A stretch of DNA of 64,000 bases from Lithobates sylvaticus (Eukaryota; Chordata; Amphibia; Anura; Ranidae), in contig CM053029.1 in NCBI GenBank assembly GCA_028564925.1, positions 609,745,486 to 609,809,485 on the forward strand, written 5' to 3'. Each line of letters opens with the position of its first letter. Position 1 is the stretch's first letter. Positions 33,116 to 44,194 of the stretch are shown one piece after another. Below the pieces are notes generated by a model. It did not search any database. It was not told the origin of the DNA and was given only the letters and a program-made list of their open reading frames with translations. A program made the translations under genes and the position numbers.

Positions 33116-34243
33116 TACCGTATTTATCGGTGTATAACACGCACCTTTTCCCCCTTAAAATCGGGGGGAAAGTCGGGGGTGCGTGTTATACGCCGATACC
33201 CCCAAAAAAAATGACAAAAAAGGCAAGCGCCGCTGAAAAATAGCGAGCGCTGCCGAAAAAACCGAAGCGCGGCCGAAAAAGAACGAAGCGGCCCCGGAAA
33301 AAGCCGAGCCGACTCGGCTCTGCTCGTAGTCCCGCCTCCCTGCGCTCGCTCCGGAGCAGGGAGGCGGGACCGCGAGCTTAGCCGTCCGAGTCGGCTCGGC
33401 TTTTTCCGGGGGCGCTTCGTTCTTTTTCGGCAGTGCTTCGGGTTTTTCCGGCGGCGCGCGCGACAGCGTCTCGGCGGCGGGAAATTTAAACCAGGAAAAG
33501 AATGAAAATGACGCTGGCAAGCTACAATGGCACTGGGCAAGGCTGCAATGACGCTGGGCAAGGCTGCAATGACGCTGGGCAAGCTACAATGACGCTGGGC
33601 AAGGCTGCAATGACGCTGGGCAAGGCTGCAATGACGCTGGGCAAGCTACAATGACGCTGGGCAAGGCTGCAATGACGCTGGGCAAGGCTGCAATGACGCT
33701 GGGCAAGGCTGCAAATGACGCTGGGCAAGGCTGCAATGACGCTGGGCAGGCTGCAAGTGATGCTGGGCAAGGCTGCAATGACGCTGGGCAAGGCTGCAAA
33801 TGATGCTGGGCAAGGCTACAATGACGCTGGGCAAGGCTGCAATGACGCTGGGCAAGGCTGCAATGACGCTGGGCAAGCTACAATGACGCTGGGCAAGGCT
33901 GCAATGACGCTGGGCAAGGCTGCAATGACGCTGGGCAAGGCTGCAATGACGCTGGGCAAGGCTGCAATGACGCTGGGCAAGGCTGCAATGACGCTGGGCA
34001 AGGCTGCAAATGACGCTGGGCAAGGCTGCAATGACGCTGGGCAAGGCTGCAAATGATGCTGGGCAAGGCTGCAGTGACGCTGGGCAAGCTACAGTGACGG
34101 TGGGCAAGCTGCAATGACGCTTAAATGTCAGTTGTTTTTTTTTCCCTAAACTTCCTCCTAAAACTTTTTTTCCTTAAAATGCCCTCCTAAACTTGGGGTG
34201 CGTGTTATACGCCGGTGCGTGTTATACGCCGATAAATACGGTA
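33116..34243. mobile_element. TA-flanked element, CCGTATTTATCGGCG family, copy 2
   Basis: The ends CCGTATTTATCGG and CCGATAAATACGG are flanked by TA. Inner arms repeat GTGCGTGTTATACGCCG. A GC-rich fold-back with GCCGAGCCGACTCGGC and CCGTCCGAGTCGGCTCGGC lies at 33300-33405. The right half is a 21-bp minisatellite. Same family as 24667-25454, with a different number and phase of minisatellite units. Confidence 0.8.
33523..34120. repeat. 21-bp minisatellite, about 28 units
   Basis: Units of GCAATGACGCTGGGCAAGGC plus T, with shorter 19-bp forms lacking GG and 22-bp forms with an extra A. On the opposite strand the unit reads AGCCTTGCCCAGCGTCATT, sharing the GCAGCCTTGCCCAG core with the array at 24797. 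Confidence 0.95.
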
Positions 34244-34762
34244 AATGTTTTTTTTTTGGAGGTTCATAGGGAGGCCAATGTGGGAAATGCCTAAAAAATT
34301 TATTTCACAACTAAAAGATAACATAAGGACTGAAATGCCACCCTGCTGAAGCCGGTAACCAGACAGGTATATCATATATAAATATCTCGGCCACCGAGGC
34401 AATTCAGAATGATTGCCCACATAAAAAAGGAAATGTTCCTTCCTGAACCGTTGTAATATAAATTCCCCAGGATTACAATCCTCATATCATACATTTACAT
34501 TTCCTCCTTGTCCCGGGTCCAAAGGCAGCTGCCAAGAATAAACCGATCGATTCCAGACATTTAATGCACCAAACTGCGTCTATACAAAGGATGACCAAGC
34601 AAAGCCATTCATGTACATTGTGTCATCCTGAGCCAACAATTTGAGGTTTTCAAAACTAAAGAGATCCGATGGGCATGTGCAATCTTTTTTAACTCTCTAT
34701 TCCCTAAAGCTGAACTGCAGAAATTAGGCTCACACTTCAAGGGTTGACTGTTCGTTAACACA
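34244..34762. other. Unassigned, possibly single-copy
   Basis: Ordinary composition, no gene, TIR pair or array recognised. Minor AT-rich words only. Confidence 0.4.
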
Positions 34763-34765
34763 AAT

Positions 34766-35925
34766 TCATAGGGGTGTGCCGGGTGTGCCTGGGCACACCC
34801 TAATCAACCCGTGCGGTACCGAATCCCCAAGGCTTCCTGGCGCCCCCTGTCCCCCCCCCCCCCACCCATGCAGTGCTGCCAGCACACTTATCAAATTAGG
34901 ATCTGCGGCTGTGTTCATACAGCAGCACAAACATCTCATTCACAGTGTATGGGAGAGAGAACCTGTGTGAATAAGCCCTTTATTTTTTAAACAATTTCTC
35001 ACAATTTAAAAATAATTTTTTACAATTTTTTTTAAGTTCTTTTTCAAATTTTTGTAATTTTTTTTTAATTTAAATATTTAGTTTAAAATTTATTTTAAAT
35101 GTTTTAATTATATAACATTTTTTAAATTGTTATATAATTATTGTATCATTTTTTTAAGTTCTTTTTCAAATTTTTGTAATTTTTTTTTAATTTAAATATT
35201 TAGTTTAAAATTATTTTAAATGTTTTAATTATATAACATTTTTTAAATTGTTATATAATTATTGTATAATTATTGTTATTAAAAATTATTTTAAATGTTT
35301 TAATTATTTAAAATTAAAAAAATATATATTTTATTTTTAAAACGTACGTTTTACAAGTTGTTATATTTTTTTTAATGCTGTTGGGGGGGGCTGGGGTGAA
35401 ATATCAGGGGTCTGTTGAGACACATTTGAGACAGGGAAAGGAACTGAGGAAACAGATTTATTTTCTCTGCAGCTTCAGCTGCACTGCAGATGAATGAACA
35501 GGAGACAGAGGCTTCAGTCATTAATGGACATGGGAGCAATTGGGACCAATCACTTACTGTGTTCATTAAAGGATGGGGCTGGTAAATTACATATTTACAG
35601 GCCCCTTCCCCACTCTCCATCCTGAACATCCCCCTGTGTGCTTGCAGCAGCGGCGGGGGAGGGCAATTACAGGAATGATGCCCCCTGTGTCTATCCTTGC
35701 AGCAGTTGAAAGCCGGTGGGAGGGAGAGGGGGAGAAACTGGCTTTAAGCTGCTGCAGAGATAGATACACAGCGTATTGCTCCTGTAAATTCCCTCCAGCC
35801 GCACAGATCATCCTTCCTGTCTTGCCCACATCTGTTTCCACTGGCTGTCAGGGCCCCCCTGTGTGTCCAGGCCCCCTACAGGAGGACCAGTGGTACCACC
35901 TTATCAGCGGCCCTGTGTGAGATTT
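34766..35925. repeat. Composite dispersed repeat with an AT-rich duplication
   Basis: The left edge, AGGGGTGTGCCGGGTGTGCC, and inner words such as TCAGGGCCCCCCTGTGTGTC look like MITE parts, but I could not pair the ends. At 35037-35280 an AT-rich segment of about 122 bp is tandemly duplicated (GTTCTTTTTCAAATTTTTGT starts each copy). No coding. Confidence 0.4.
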
Positions 35926-35929
35926 AGGT

Positions 35930-37215
35930 TGCTCCAAACTGGTAGAGCTCTAGGTTCCTCCAAACTGGAAGATCTCTAGGTTCCTCCAAACTGATGGGGC
36001 TTTAGGTTCCTTCAAACAAGGAGAGTTTTAGGTTCCTCCAAACTGGGAGAGCTTTGGGTTCCTCCAAATTGGGAGAGCTTTAGGTTCCTCCAAACTGGGA
36101 GAGTTTTATGTTCCTCCAAACTGGGAGAGCTCTAGGTTCCTTAAAACTGGTAGAGCTTTAGGTTCCTCCAAACTGGAAGAGTTCTAGGTTCTTTCAAACT
36201 GGTAGAGCTTTAGGTTCCTTCAAACTGGTAGAGTTTTAGGTTCCTTCAAACTGGTAGAGCTTTAGGTTCCTTCAAACGGGTAGAGCTTTAGGGTCCTTCA
36301 AACGGTTAGAGCTTTAGGTTCCTCCAAACTGGAAGAGCTTTAGGTTCCTCCAAACTGGAAGAGTTCTATGTTACTTCAAACTGGTAGAGCTTTAGGTTCT
36401 TTCAAACTGGTAGAGCTTTAGGTTCCTTCAAACTGGAAGAGTTCTAGGTTCCTCCAAACTAGTAGAGCTTTAGGTTCCTTCAAACGGTTAGAGCTTTAGG
36501 TTCCTCCAAACTGGAAGAGTTCTATGTTACTTCAAACTGGTAGAGCTTTAGGTTCTTTCAAACTGGTAGAGCTTTAGGTTCCTTCAAACTGGAAGAGTTC
36601 TAGGTTCCTCCAAACTAGTAGAGCTTTAGGTTCCTTCAAACGGGTAGAGCTTTAGGTTCCTCCAAAATGGAAGAGTTCTAGGTTCCCTCAAACTGGTAGA
36701 GCTTTAGGTTCCTTCAAACGAGTAGAGCTTTAGGTTCCTTCAAACGGTTAGAGCTTTAGGTTCCTCCAAACTGGAAGAGTTCTAGGTTCCTTCAAACTGG
36801 TAGAGATCTAGGTTCCTTCAAACAGGTAGAGCTTTAGGTTCCTTCAAACGGGTAGAGCTTTAGGTTCCTCCAAAATGGAAGCGTTCTAGGTTCCCTCAAA
36901 CTGGTAGAGCTTTAGGTTCCTTCAAACGAGTAGAGCTTTAGGTACCTTCAAACGGTTAGAGCTTTAGGTTCCTCCAAACTGGAAGAGTTCTAGGTTCCTT
37001 CAAACTGGTAGAGATCTAGGTTCCTTCAAACAGGTAGAGCTTTAGGTTCCTCCAAACTGGAAGAGTTTTGGGTTCCTTCAAACGGGTAAGCTTTAGGTTC
37101 CTTCAAACTGGTAGAGCTTTGGGTTCCTCCAAACTGGAAGAGTTTTGGGTTCCTTCAAACGGGTAAGCTTTAGGTTCCTTCAAACTGGTAGAGCTTTGGG
37201 TTCCTCCAAACTGGG
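35930..37215. repeat. 26-bp minisatellite, about 49 units
   Basis: Units of TTCCTTCAAACTGGTAGAGC plus TTTAGG, with TCC, GGAAGAG and TTCTAGG variants. Blocks of about six units (156 bp) and of about nine to ten units recur, for example from 36358 and again from 36515. Since 26 is not a multiple of three, no long frame appears here, unlike in the other arrays. Confidence 0.95.
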
Positions 37216-37249
37216 AGAGCTTTTTGATCCTCGCCAGTTGCTGTAGTTG

Positions 37250-38525
37250 AAAGTATGCATCAGTCCTGCTGTCGGGACTTGTGCCAGCTCTTGGATCACC
37301 TGCTGGTGGCACTGTTATTCCCAGTGCAAAAGGGCACAGTTCCTTAGCCTAGTAACTAGTAAGCTTCACCTTCTATTGGTTGCTGGGAAAGTATATAATC
37401 CCTCCCTTAAAGGATAGAATTACCACAGTGTTCTATGTGTGGACCATGTCCCTGCCTGATCCTGTGCCTTCCTTGTATCCTGTGATCTGCATCCAGTACC
37501 CTGCACCCTGCATCCACTATCCTGCACCCTGCATCCACTATCCTGCACCCTGCATCCAGTACCCTGCACCCTGCATCCAGTATCCTGCACCCTGCATCCA
37601 GTACCCTGTACCCTGCATCCAGTATCCTGCTCCCTGCATCCAGTATCCTGCACCCTGCATCCAGTACCCTGCATCCAGTACCCTGCACCCTGCATCCACT
37701 ATCCTGCACCCTGCATCCAGTACCCTGCACCCTGCATCCAGTATCCTGCACCCTGCATCCAGTATCCTGCACCCTGCATCCAGTACCCTGCACCCTGCAT
37801 CCACTATCCTGCACCCTGCATCCAGTACCCTGCACCCTGCATCCAGTATCCTGCACCCTGCATCCAGTACCCTGCACCCTGCATCCAGTACCCTGCACCC
37901 TGCATCCAGTACCCTGCACCCTGCATCCAGTACCCTGCACCCTGCATCCAGTATCCTGCACCCTGCATCCAGTACCCTGCACCCTGCATCCAGTATCCTG
38001 CACCCTGCATCCAGTATCCTGCACCCTGCATCCAGTACCCTGCACCCTGCATCCAGTACCCTGCACCCTGCATCCAGTATCCTGCACCCTGCATCCAGTA
38101 CCCTGCACCCTGCATCCAGTATCCTGCACCCTGCATCCAGTACCCTGCACCCTGCATCCAGTATCCTGCACCCCGCATCCAGTACCCTGCACCCTGCATC
38201 CAGTATCCTGCTCCCTGCATCCAGTACCCTGCATCCAGTATCCTGTTCCCCACAATCATTCCCTCTCATCCTGCTCTGCTCCCCTTGTTCCCAGCCCCAG
38301 TGTCGATCCTGCCCTGTTCATGTGAGTTCCCTCCATTCTGTACATAGTGTTATTTTGTTGTCGTGGGTTTGCTGCACTTATTTGTTTGTATTTCACTTTG
38401 TTCATGATTTGTTGGTGTTATTTATAGTAATAAACGTTATTTAATCGTGTGATTTCTGATTCCTTGAAGTGTAGCCCAATGATCTAGTCATGCAAAGTGT
38501 TCCTTGAATGGTGCCTGTGACAAGT
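37250..38525 (+). mobile_element. LTR-like fossil expanded by a minisatellite
   Basis: On the plus strand a TATA-like AAGTATATAATCCCTCCC lies at 37388, a CCTG-rich leader follows, and after the minisatellite AGTAATAAACGTTATTTAAT gives a possible polyadenylation region, ending in GTGCCTGTGACAAG. This layout resembles a Gypsy-type LTR. There is no adjoining coding region, and terminal duplications are not resolved. Confidence 0.4.
37488..38245. repeat. 21-bp minisatellite, about 36 units
   Basis: Units of CCAGTACCCTGCACCCTGCA plus T, alternating with a CCAGTATCC form. It sits between the TATA-like box and the polyadenylation-like region of the LTR fossil. Forward and reverse frames are open; none is a gene. 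Confidence 0.95.
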
Positions 38526-38881
38526 AAGTGACCTCCTGTATTCACAATACATCGGGGTCAGCGGGAATTTATCTGAGAAATAGAAATTTCTCACAGCAAT
38601 TTGTGAGGAACTTCACTAGAAACCTCTGGAGGAACCCTGGATGAGAAATCCTGCCTCAGGCTGTGTTCACACTGATCCGACGTAGAAGTCACACGACTTC
38701 CAATCCAACTTTGCCCTGCAACTTCATGTCTGACTTGCATGCGACTTCAATGAATGGGAGCCGACTTTGAGATGATTGCGACTTCTTTGACCAATCAAAA
38801 CAATCCCTTTGCTTCTGGTATGGGTGAAACCTCAGGCCAAATTTATATAAAAAAACGGCATGCCCCCCCCCCCCCAGATCC
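38526..38881. other. Dispersed repeat flank
   Basis: Starts in unassigned sequence. From 38654 it has CAGGCTGTGTTCACACTGAT and GACTTGCATGCGACTTC words like the end of a MITE. The C-run at 38865-38876 and GATCCATACAAGG match the repeated module at 39690-40860, which is the target of the next element. Confidence 0.4.
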
Positions 38882-38889
38882 ATACAAGG

Positions 38890-39645
38890 TAGACATGTGC
38901 AATTCGTTTCGTTACAAATTCATTTTTTAATGAATTTTCGACAAATTCGTTAATTCGGAAATATCTAAATTAACGAAAACCCGTTTAACGAATTTTTCCG
39001 AATATTCGTAAATTCGAATATTAAAAAATTTGTAAATTCGTACATTCGTAAATTCGTACATTATCACATTTGTAAATTTGTACATTCGTAAATTTGTACA
39101 TTCATTAATTCGGCAATTCGGAAATCTGAAAAAATTAATTACCTAATAATAACTTAACTATTAAATTATAGGTATTGTAATTTCCTTTCAAATTTGTCTG
39201 TTAGTGAATGTAACAAATACAAATTTATCCGAAGTTACGAATTATCCAAAATAACGAATGCCGCATCTAAACGAATGGAACGTAATGAATTAATAATAAT
39301 AAATAACTAATAATAATAAAAACGTTTTATTATTATTATTTGTTATTCATTTGTTCCCTTCCATTTGTTTAGATGCGGCATTCGTTATTTCGGATTATTC
39401 GTAACTTGGGATAAATTTGTATTTGTTACGTTCACTAACAAACAAATTTGAAAGGAAGTTACAATACCTATACCTAATTTAATAGTTAGTTACTTTTTCA
39501 GATTTTCAAATTTTCGGATTTTCTAATTTCCACATTTCCAAATTTTCTAATTTAAGAATGTACGAATTTCCGAATATGAATTTTCTAATTTACGAATGTA
39601 CGAATGTACGAATTTTATGAATGTACGAATTTACGAATTGCCATC
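38890..39645. mobile_element. TAGACATGTGC-family fold-back, copy 3 (right end lost)
   Basis: It begins TAGACATGTGCAATTCGTTT. The two halves are inverted copies around about 39320; ACGAATGCCGCATCTAAACG at 39262 pairs with GTTTAGATGCGGCATTCGTT at 39369. The right arm stops at ACGAATTGC without the CACATGTCTA tip. The probable target octamer is ATACAAGG (38882-38889), also seen intact at 39938. Confidence 0.75.
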
Positions 39646-39649
39646 ATAA

Positions 39650-40865
39650 CGAATGACCCGAAAAACAAAAAAAAAAAAAATTGCGTGGGACCCATACCAG
39701 ACCTATGGATATTTAAAGGGAAACCCCACACCGAAAAAAACAACGGCATGGGGTCCCCCCCCCAGATCCATGCAAGGCCCTGTGAATCTGGTATGGATCT
39801 TGAGGGTGAACCCCACGGCAAAAAAAGAAAGAAAAAATGGGGTGGGATCCCCACACAAGACCATACCAGACCTATGGATATTTAAAGGGGAACCCCACAC
39901 CGAAAAAACAACGGCATGGGGTCCCCCCCCCAGATCCATACAAGGCCCTGTGAATCTGGTATGGATCTTGAGGGTGAACCCCATGCCAAAATAAAAAAAA
40001 AATAAAATGGCGTGAGACCCCCCCACAAGACCATACCTATGGATTTTTAAAGCGGTTGTATACCCGTTTTTTTTTTTGGGTTTTTTTGTAAACTACCTGC
40101 AAGACAAGTCATAATGAGCTAGTATGACTAGCATACTAGCTCATTATGCATCACTTACCTTAGATCGGGGCCCCCCGACGCCGTCCTCTTCTCCCCCTCC
40201 AGCCGCAGCCATCGCTATTCCGGGTATCTCCGCTCCGGCCAATCACAGCGCCGCTGCGGCGCTGCATGCGCCGTAGACAACATTGTAAAACGTGCAAATA
40301 TCTCCTAAACCGTGCAGGTTTAGGAGATATTTCTTGTACCTACAGGTAAGCCTTAATCTAGGCTTACCTGTAGGTACAAGTTGTAATTGAGGGTATACAG
40401 CCCCTTTAAGGGGAACCCCACACCGAAAAAAAACAACGGCGTGGCCCCCCCCCAGAATCCATACCAAACCCTTATCTGAGCATGCAGCCCGGCAAGTCAG
40501 CGAACGCCTCCCCCCATCCTCCTGGACCATACCAGACCTATGGATTTTTAAAGGGGAAACCTACGTCAAAAAAAACAACGGCATGGGGTCCCCCCCAGAT
40601 CCATATAAGCCCCTGTGAATCTGGTATGGATCTTGAGGGTGAACCCCACACAAAAATAAAAATAAAAAAATGGCGTGGGATCCCCCCACAAGACCATACC
40701 AGACCTATGGATTTTTAAGGGGAAACCCCACACCGAAAAAAAAAAACAACGGCTTGGCCCCCCCCCCCCCCCAGAGAATCCATACCAAACCCTTATTCAA
40801 GCATGCAGCCCGGCAAGTCAGCGAGCGCCTCCCCCCCATCCTCCTGGACCATACCAGGCTACATG
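39650..40865. repeat. Repeated module of about 160-200 bp, roughly five partial copies
   Basis: Each copy has CATACCAGACCTATGGAT, AACCCCACACCGAAAAAA, CAACGGCATGGGGTCC, then CAGATCCATACAAGG and TGGTATGGATCTTGAGGGTG. A-runs and C-runs separate the words. Related words occur at 60560-60760. It is non-coding and interrupted by a TTAA MITE at 40051-40405. Confidence 0.7.
40047..40409. mobile_element. TTAA-flanked MITE, AGCGGTTGTATACCC family
   Basis: TTAA lies at 40047-40050 and 40406-40409. Subterminal inverted words are GTTGTATACCC and GGGTATACAGCC. It contains a perfect hairpin around 40345 (TACCTACAGGTAAGCC against GGCTTACCTGTAGGTA). The host module keeps the empty site GGATTTTTAAGGGGAAAC at 40712, which fixes the insertion to the base. 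Confidence 0.85.
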
Positions 40866-41526
40866 CCAAATCACATAATTTAAGAGGAGGATCTGACTTG
40901 GATACAACTTCCATTCCAATCCATGGGCTGGAACTGGACAGAAGTCGGACCAAAGTAGTGCAGGAATCTTTTCCGAAGTCGGACCGACACAAGTCGGACC
41001 AGTTAGAATGGCTCTCATGTGGAAACATTGATTTTTACATATCATGCGAACTCAGTTCCCATTACTTGGGCGGCGTTACCACAATTACATCTACCGCCAC
41101 TAGATGGCATTAGTGTAATTCCAGTGTCCTGCCGAAAAAGTTCCCCTGCACGAAAGTCCCCTCCGCACGATTGCCGAACCTGAACAGCTCTGAGTGAACT
41201 CTACACCGCGCAGGCGCAGTTAACATGTAATTGTACGAGGCGATGCCGCACGCTCCCGATGCTCGTGCTTCTCTGCAAGGGGCGTCAATCGTGTAACTAA
41301 GGGGCGGGTCTAGTATTACTGTAACCAAGGGGCGCATTTATTATTATTGTTATATATCGAGCTCTGCCCATTAATTTAACATTCGCCCTCTTCTGTAGCC
41401 ATCCGCCCCTTACACGATATAATAATAATAGACCCGCCCCTTGCTTACACGCTATAACAGATCTGCCCCTTGGTTAGAGTAATAATAGAGCAGCCCCTTG
41501 GTTACACGATATATAACAATAATAAT
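40866..41526. other. Mixed repeat, no gene
   Basis: 40900-41060 has GAAGTCGGACC and GACACAAGTCGGACC words in tandem. From 41285 a GGGGCGGGTCTAGTATTACT arm is the inverse of 43922-43955, so a fold-back encloses the next hAT element. Repeated GCCCCTTGGTTACA words fill 41320-41520. Confidence 0.45.
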
Positions 41527-43898
41527 CAGAGCCGATCGGCCCTATAGGCACACTATGCAAGCTGCTTAGGGCCCCGCCGCTGTGGAGGGGCCCCCAAGAC
41601 CCAGCATCCCCCCTGCACCTCTGGCTGGCCGTTTAGAGTGCAGTGAGGAGAGGTGGGAGGAGGTGGAAGGCGGCAATCGGCAGCTCTATGGTGCCTGAGT
41701 GGGCAGCGGGATCTCCCTGGGGTTTGTAGTACTCTCAGTGTATACAGTGGAGAGGAGAAGTGAGGGGCCTCTGACCCAGGCAGGTATCAGTTTCACTTTC
41801 ACTCTGCTTGAACACTGTTGCTGATGCCCGGGTCAGAGGCCCCTCCCCTCTCCTCTGTATACATTCGGCGATAGAACTACTAGCCCCAGGGAGATCCCCC
41901 TGCCTGTGGACACCATATAGCTGCCGATCGCCGCCTCCCACCTCCACCAGCCAGGTACAGGGGAGCCTCTGTAAGGGGGGGAGTCAGCTGTTTGGGGGCC
42001 CAAATGTAAGAGGGGGCTCTCTGGGGACACTAATGTAAGGACAGGGCCCTCTGGAGACACTGATGTAAGGACAGGGCCCTCTGGGGACACTGATGTAAGG
42101 ACGGGGCCCTCTGGGGACACTGATGTAAAGACAGGGCCCTCTGGGGACACTGATGTAAGAGGGGGCCCCCTGGGGACACTAATGTCAGAGGGGGGGCTCT
42201 CTGGGGACCCAGTGTGAGGGGCTCTCTGGGGACCCTGTGTAAGGAGGGGCTCTCTGGGGACACTAATTTAAGAGGGAAGGCTCTCTTGGGACACTAATGT
42301 AAGGGGAGTCTCTTTTGGGACCCTGGTGTAAGGGGGGGGCTCTCTGGGGACCCTGATGTAAGGAGGGGCTTTCTGGGGACCCTGATGTAAGGGGAGGCTC
42401 TCTGGGGACTCTGATGTAAGGGGAGGCTCTCTGGGAAACCTAATGTAGGGAGAGGCTCTCTGGGGACCCTGATGTAAGGGGGGGCTCTCTGGGGACCCTA
42501 ATGTAGGGGGAGACTCTCTGGGGACCCTGATGTAAGGGGGGGCTCTCTGGGGACCCTGATGTAAGGGGGGCTCTCTGGGGACCATGATGTAAGGGGAGGC
42601 ACGCTGGGGACCCTAATGTAGGGGGAGGCTCTCTGGGGACCCTAAAGTAGGGGGAGGCTCTCTAGGGACCCTGATGTAAGGGGAGGCTCTCTGGGGACTC
42701 TGATGTAAGGGGAGGCTCTCTGGGAAACCTAATGTAGGGAGAGGCTCTCTGGGGACCCTGATGTAAGGGGGGGCTCTCTGGGGACCCTAATGTAGGGGGA
42801 GACTCTCTGGGGACCCTGATGTAAGGGGGGCTCTCTGGGGACCCTGATGTAAGGGGGGCTCTCTGGGGACCCTGATGTAAGGGGAGGCTCTCTGGGGACC
42901 CTAATGTAGGGGGAAGCTCTCTGGGGACCCTAAAGTAGGGGGAGGCTCTCTAGGGACCCTGATGTAAGGGGAGCTCTCTGGGGACCCTAATGTAGGGGGA
43001 GGCTTTCTGGGGACCCTGATGTAAGGGGGGATCTCTGGGGACCCTAATGTAGGGGGAGGCTCTCTAGGGACCCTGATGTAAGGGGAGGCTCTCTGGGGAC
43101 CCTATTGTAGGGGGAGGCTCTCTGGTGACCCTGATGTAAGGGGGGCTCTCTGGGGACCCTGATGTAAGGGGGCTCTCTGGGGACCCTATTGTAGGGGGAG
43201 GCTCTCTGGTGACCCTGATGTAAGGGGGGCTCTCTGGGGACCCTGATGTAAGGGGGGCTCTCTGGGGACTCTGATGTAAGGGGAGGCTCTCTGGGAAACC
43301 TAATGTAGGGAGAGACTCTCTGGGGACCCTGATGTAAGGGGGGGCTCTCTGGGGACCCTGATGTAAGGGGGGCTCTCTGGGACCCTGATGTAAGGGGAGG
43401 CTCTCTGGGGACCCTAATGTAGGGGGAAGCTCTCTGGGGACCCTAAAGTAGGGGGAGGCTCTCTAGGGACCCTGATGTAAGGGGAGCTCTCTGGGGACCC
43501 TAATGTAGGGGGAGGCTTTCTGGGGACCCTGATGTAAGGGGGGATCTCTGGGGACCCTAATGTAGGGGGAGGCTCTCTAGGGACCCTGATGTAAGGGGAG
43601 GCTCTCTGGGGACCCTATTGTAGGGGGAGGCTCTCTGGTGACCCTGATGTAAGGGGGGCTCTCTGGGGACCCTGATGTAAGGGGGGCTCTCTGGGGACCT
43701 CATTCTGTTCTATATTGTTGTACTTATTCTTTGACTGTTTTGTTTAAAGGAGGAGGATTGTTTTGGGAGCACTGAAGTGTCAGGTGTGACTGTGTGGCAA
43801 TGGCAAATGGTTTACATAGCTCACGGCATCACTGGTCAAGTAGAGGGCCCCTTAGCAGAATTTTGCTTAGGGCCCCAGGGAGGTCAGGATCGGCACTG
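41527..43898. mobile_element. hAT MITE, CAGAGCCGATC family, expanded by a minisatellite
   Basis: The ends CAGAGCCGATC and GATCGGCACTG are imperfect inverted repeats. The octamer ATAATAAT flanks both ends (41519-41526 and 43899-43906), though the target is low in complexity. Inner ends share GGGCCC(C/T)...GCTTAGGGCCCC words. The body contains a fold-back (CTGACCCAGGCAGGTATCAG against CTGATGCCCGGGTCAG) and 1.7 kb of a 29-bp array. Total 2,372 bp; no transposase. Confidence 0.75.
42005..43700. repeat. Minisatellite of about 28-30 bp, nearly 60 units
   Basis: Units contain CTCTCTGGGGACCCTGATGT plus AAGGGGGG, with AATGTAGGGGGAG and AAAGTAGG variants. Blocks of about 290 and 570 bp recur: the TCTGGGAAACCTAATGTAGG variant appears near 42430, 42720 and 43290. 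G runs of 6-8 occur in most units. Confidence 0.95.
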
Positions 43899-43984
43899 AT
43901 AATAATAAATGCGCCCCTTGCTTACAGTAATACTAGACCCGCCCCTTAGTTACACGTATAGAATATTAAAAAAATGTCAGTTAC

Positions 43985-44103
43985 TTTGCTGAGTAACTAA
44001 TTACTTTTCCAATGTAGTAACTGAGTTACTAACGCAATTACTTTTTGGGAGAAGTAATTTGTAACTTAACTAATTCTTTTTTAAAGTAAGATGACCAACA
44101 CTG
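43985..44103 (-). mobile_element. hAT-like terminus reading CAGTGTTGGTCATC
   Basis: The right edge TAAGATGACCAACACTG is, inverted, a CAGTGTTGG-type hAT end. Preceding words AAGTAATTTGTAACTTAACT and CAGTTACTTTGCTGAGTAAC are typical of this family. The left end was not found. Confidence 0.5.
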
Positions 44104-44194
44104 CATGCGACATGTGCTCTCAAAGTCGAAACGCATGTCGCACCAGTGTGAACCAGGCCTGAAGGCTCAAATGTTATTTTTAACAACAAACATA

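Noticed and set aside
33523-34120. CRISPR-like regular repeats
   Set aside because: Units are contiguous without unique spacers, in an animal-type genome context. The same holds for the other arrays.
37380-38444. A 354-codon frame rich in HPASSTL
   Set aside because: A 21-bp minisatellite within an LTR-like fossil; no domain.
41123-44103. One large CAGTGT-ended hAT element spanning CAGTGTCCTGCC to CCAACACTG
   Set aside because: The flanking octamers do not match and the ends are not convincing inverted repeats.
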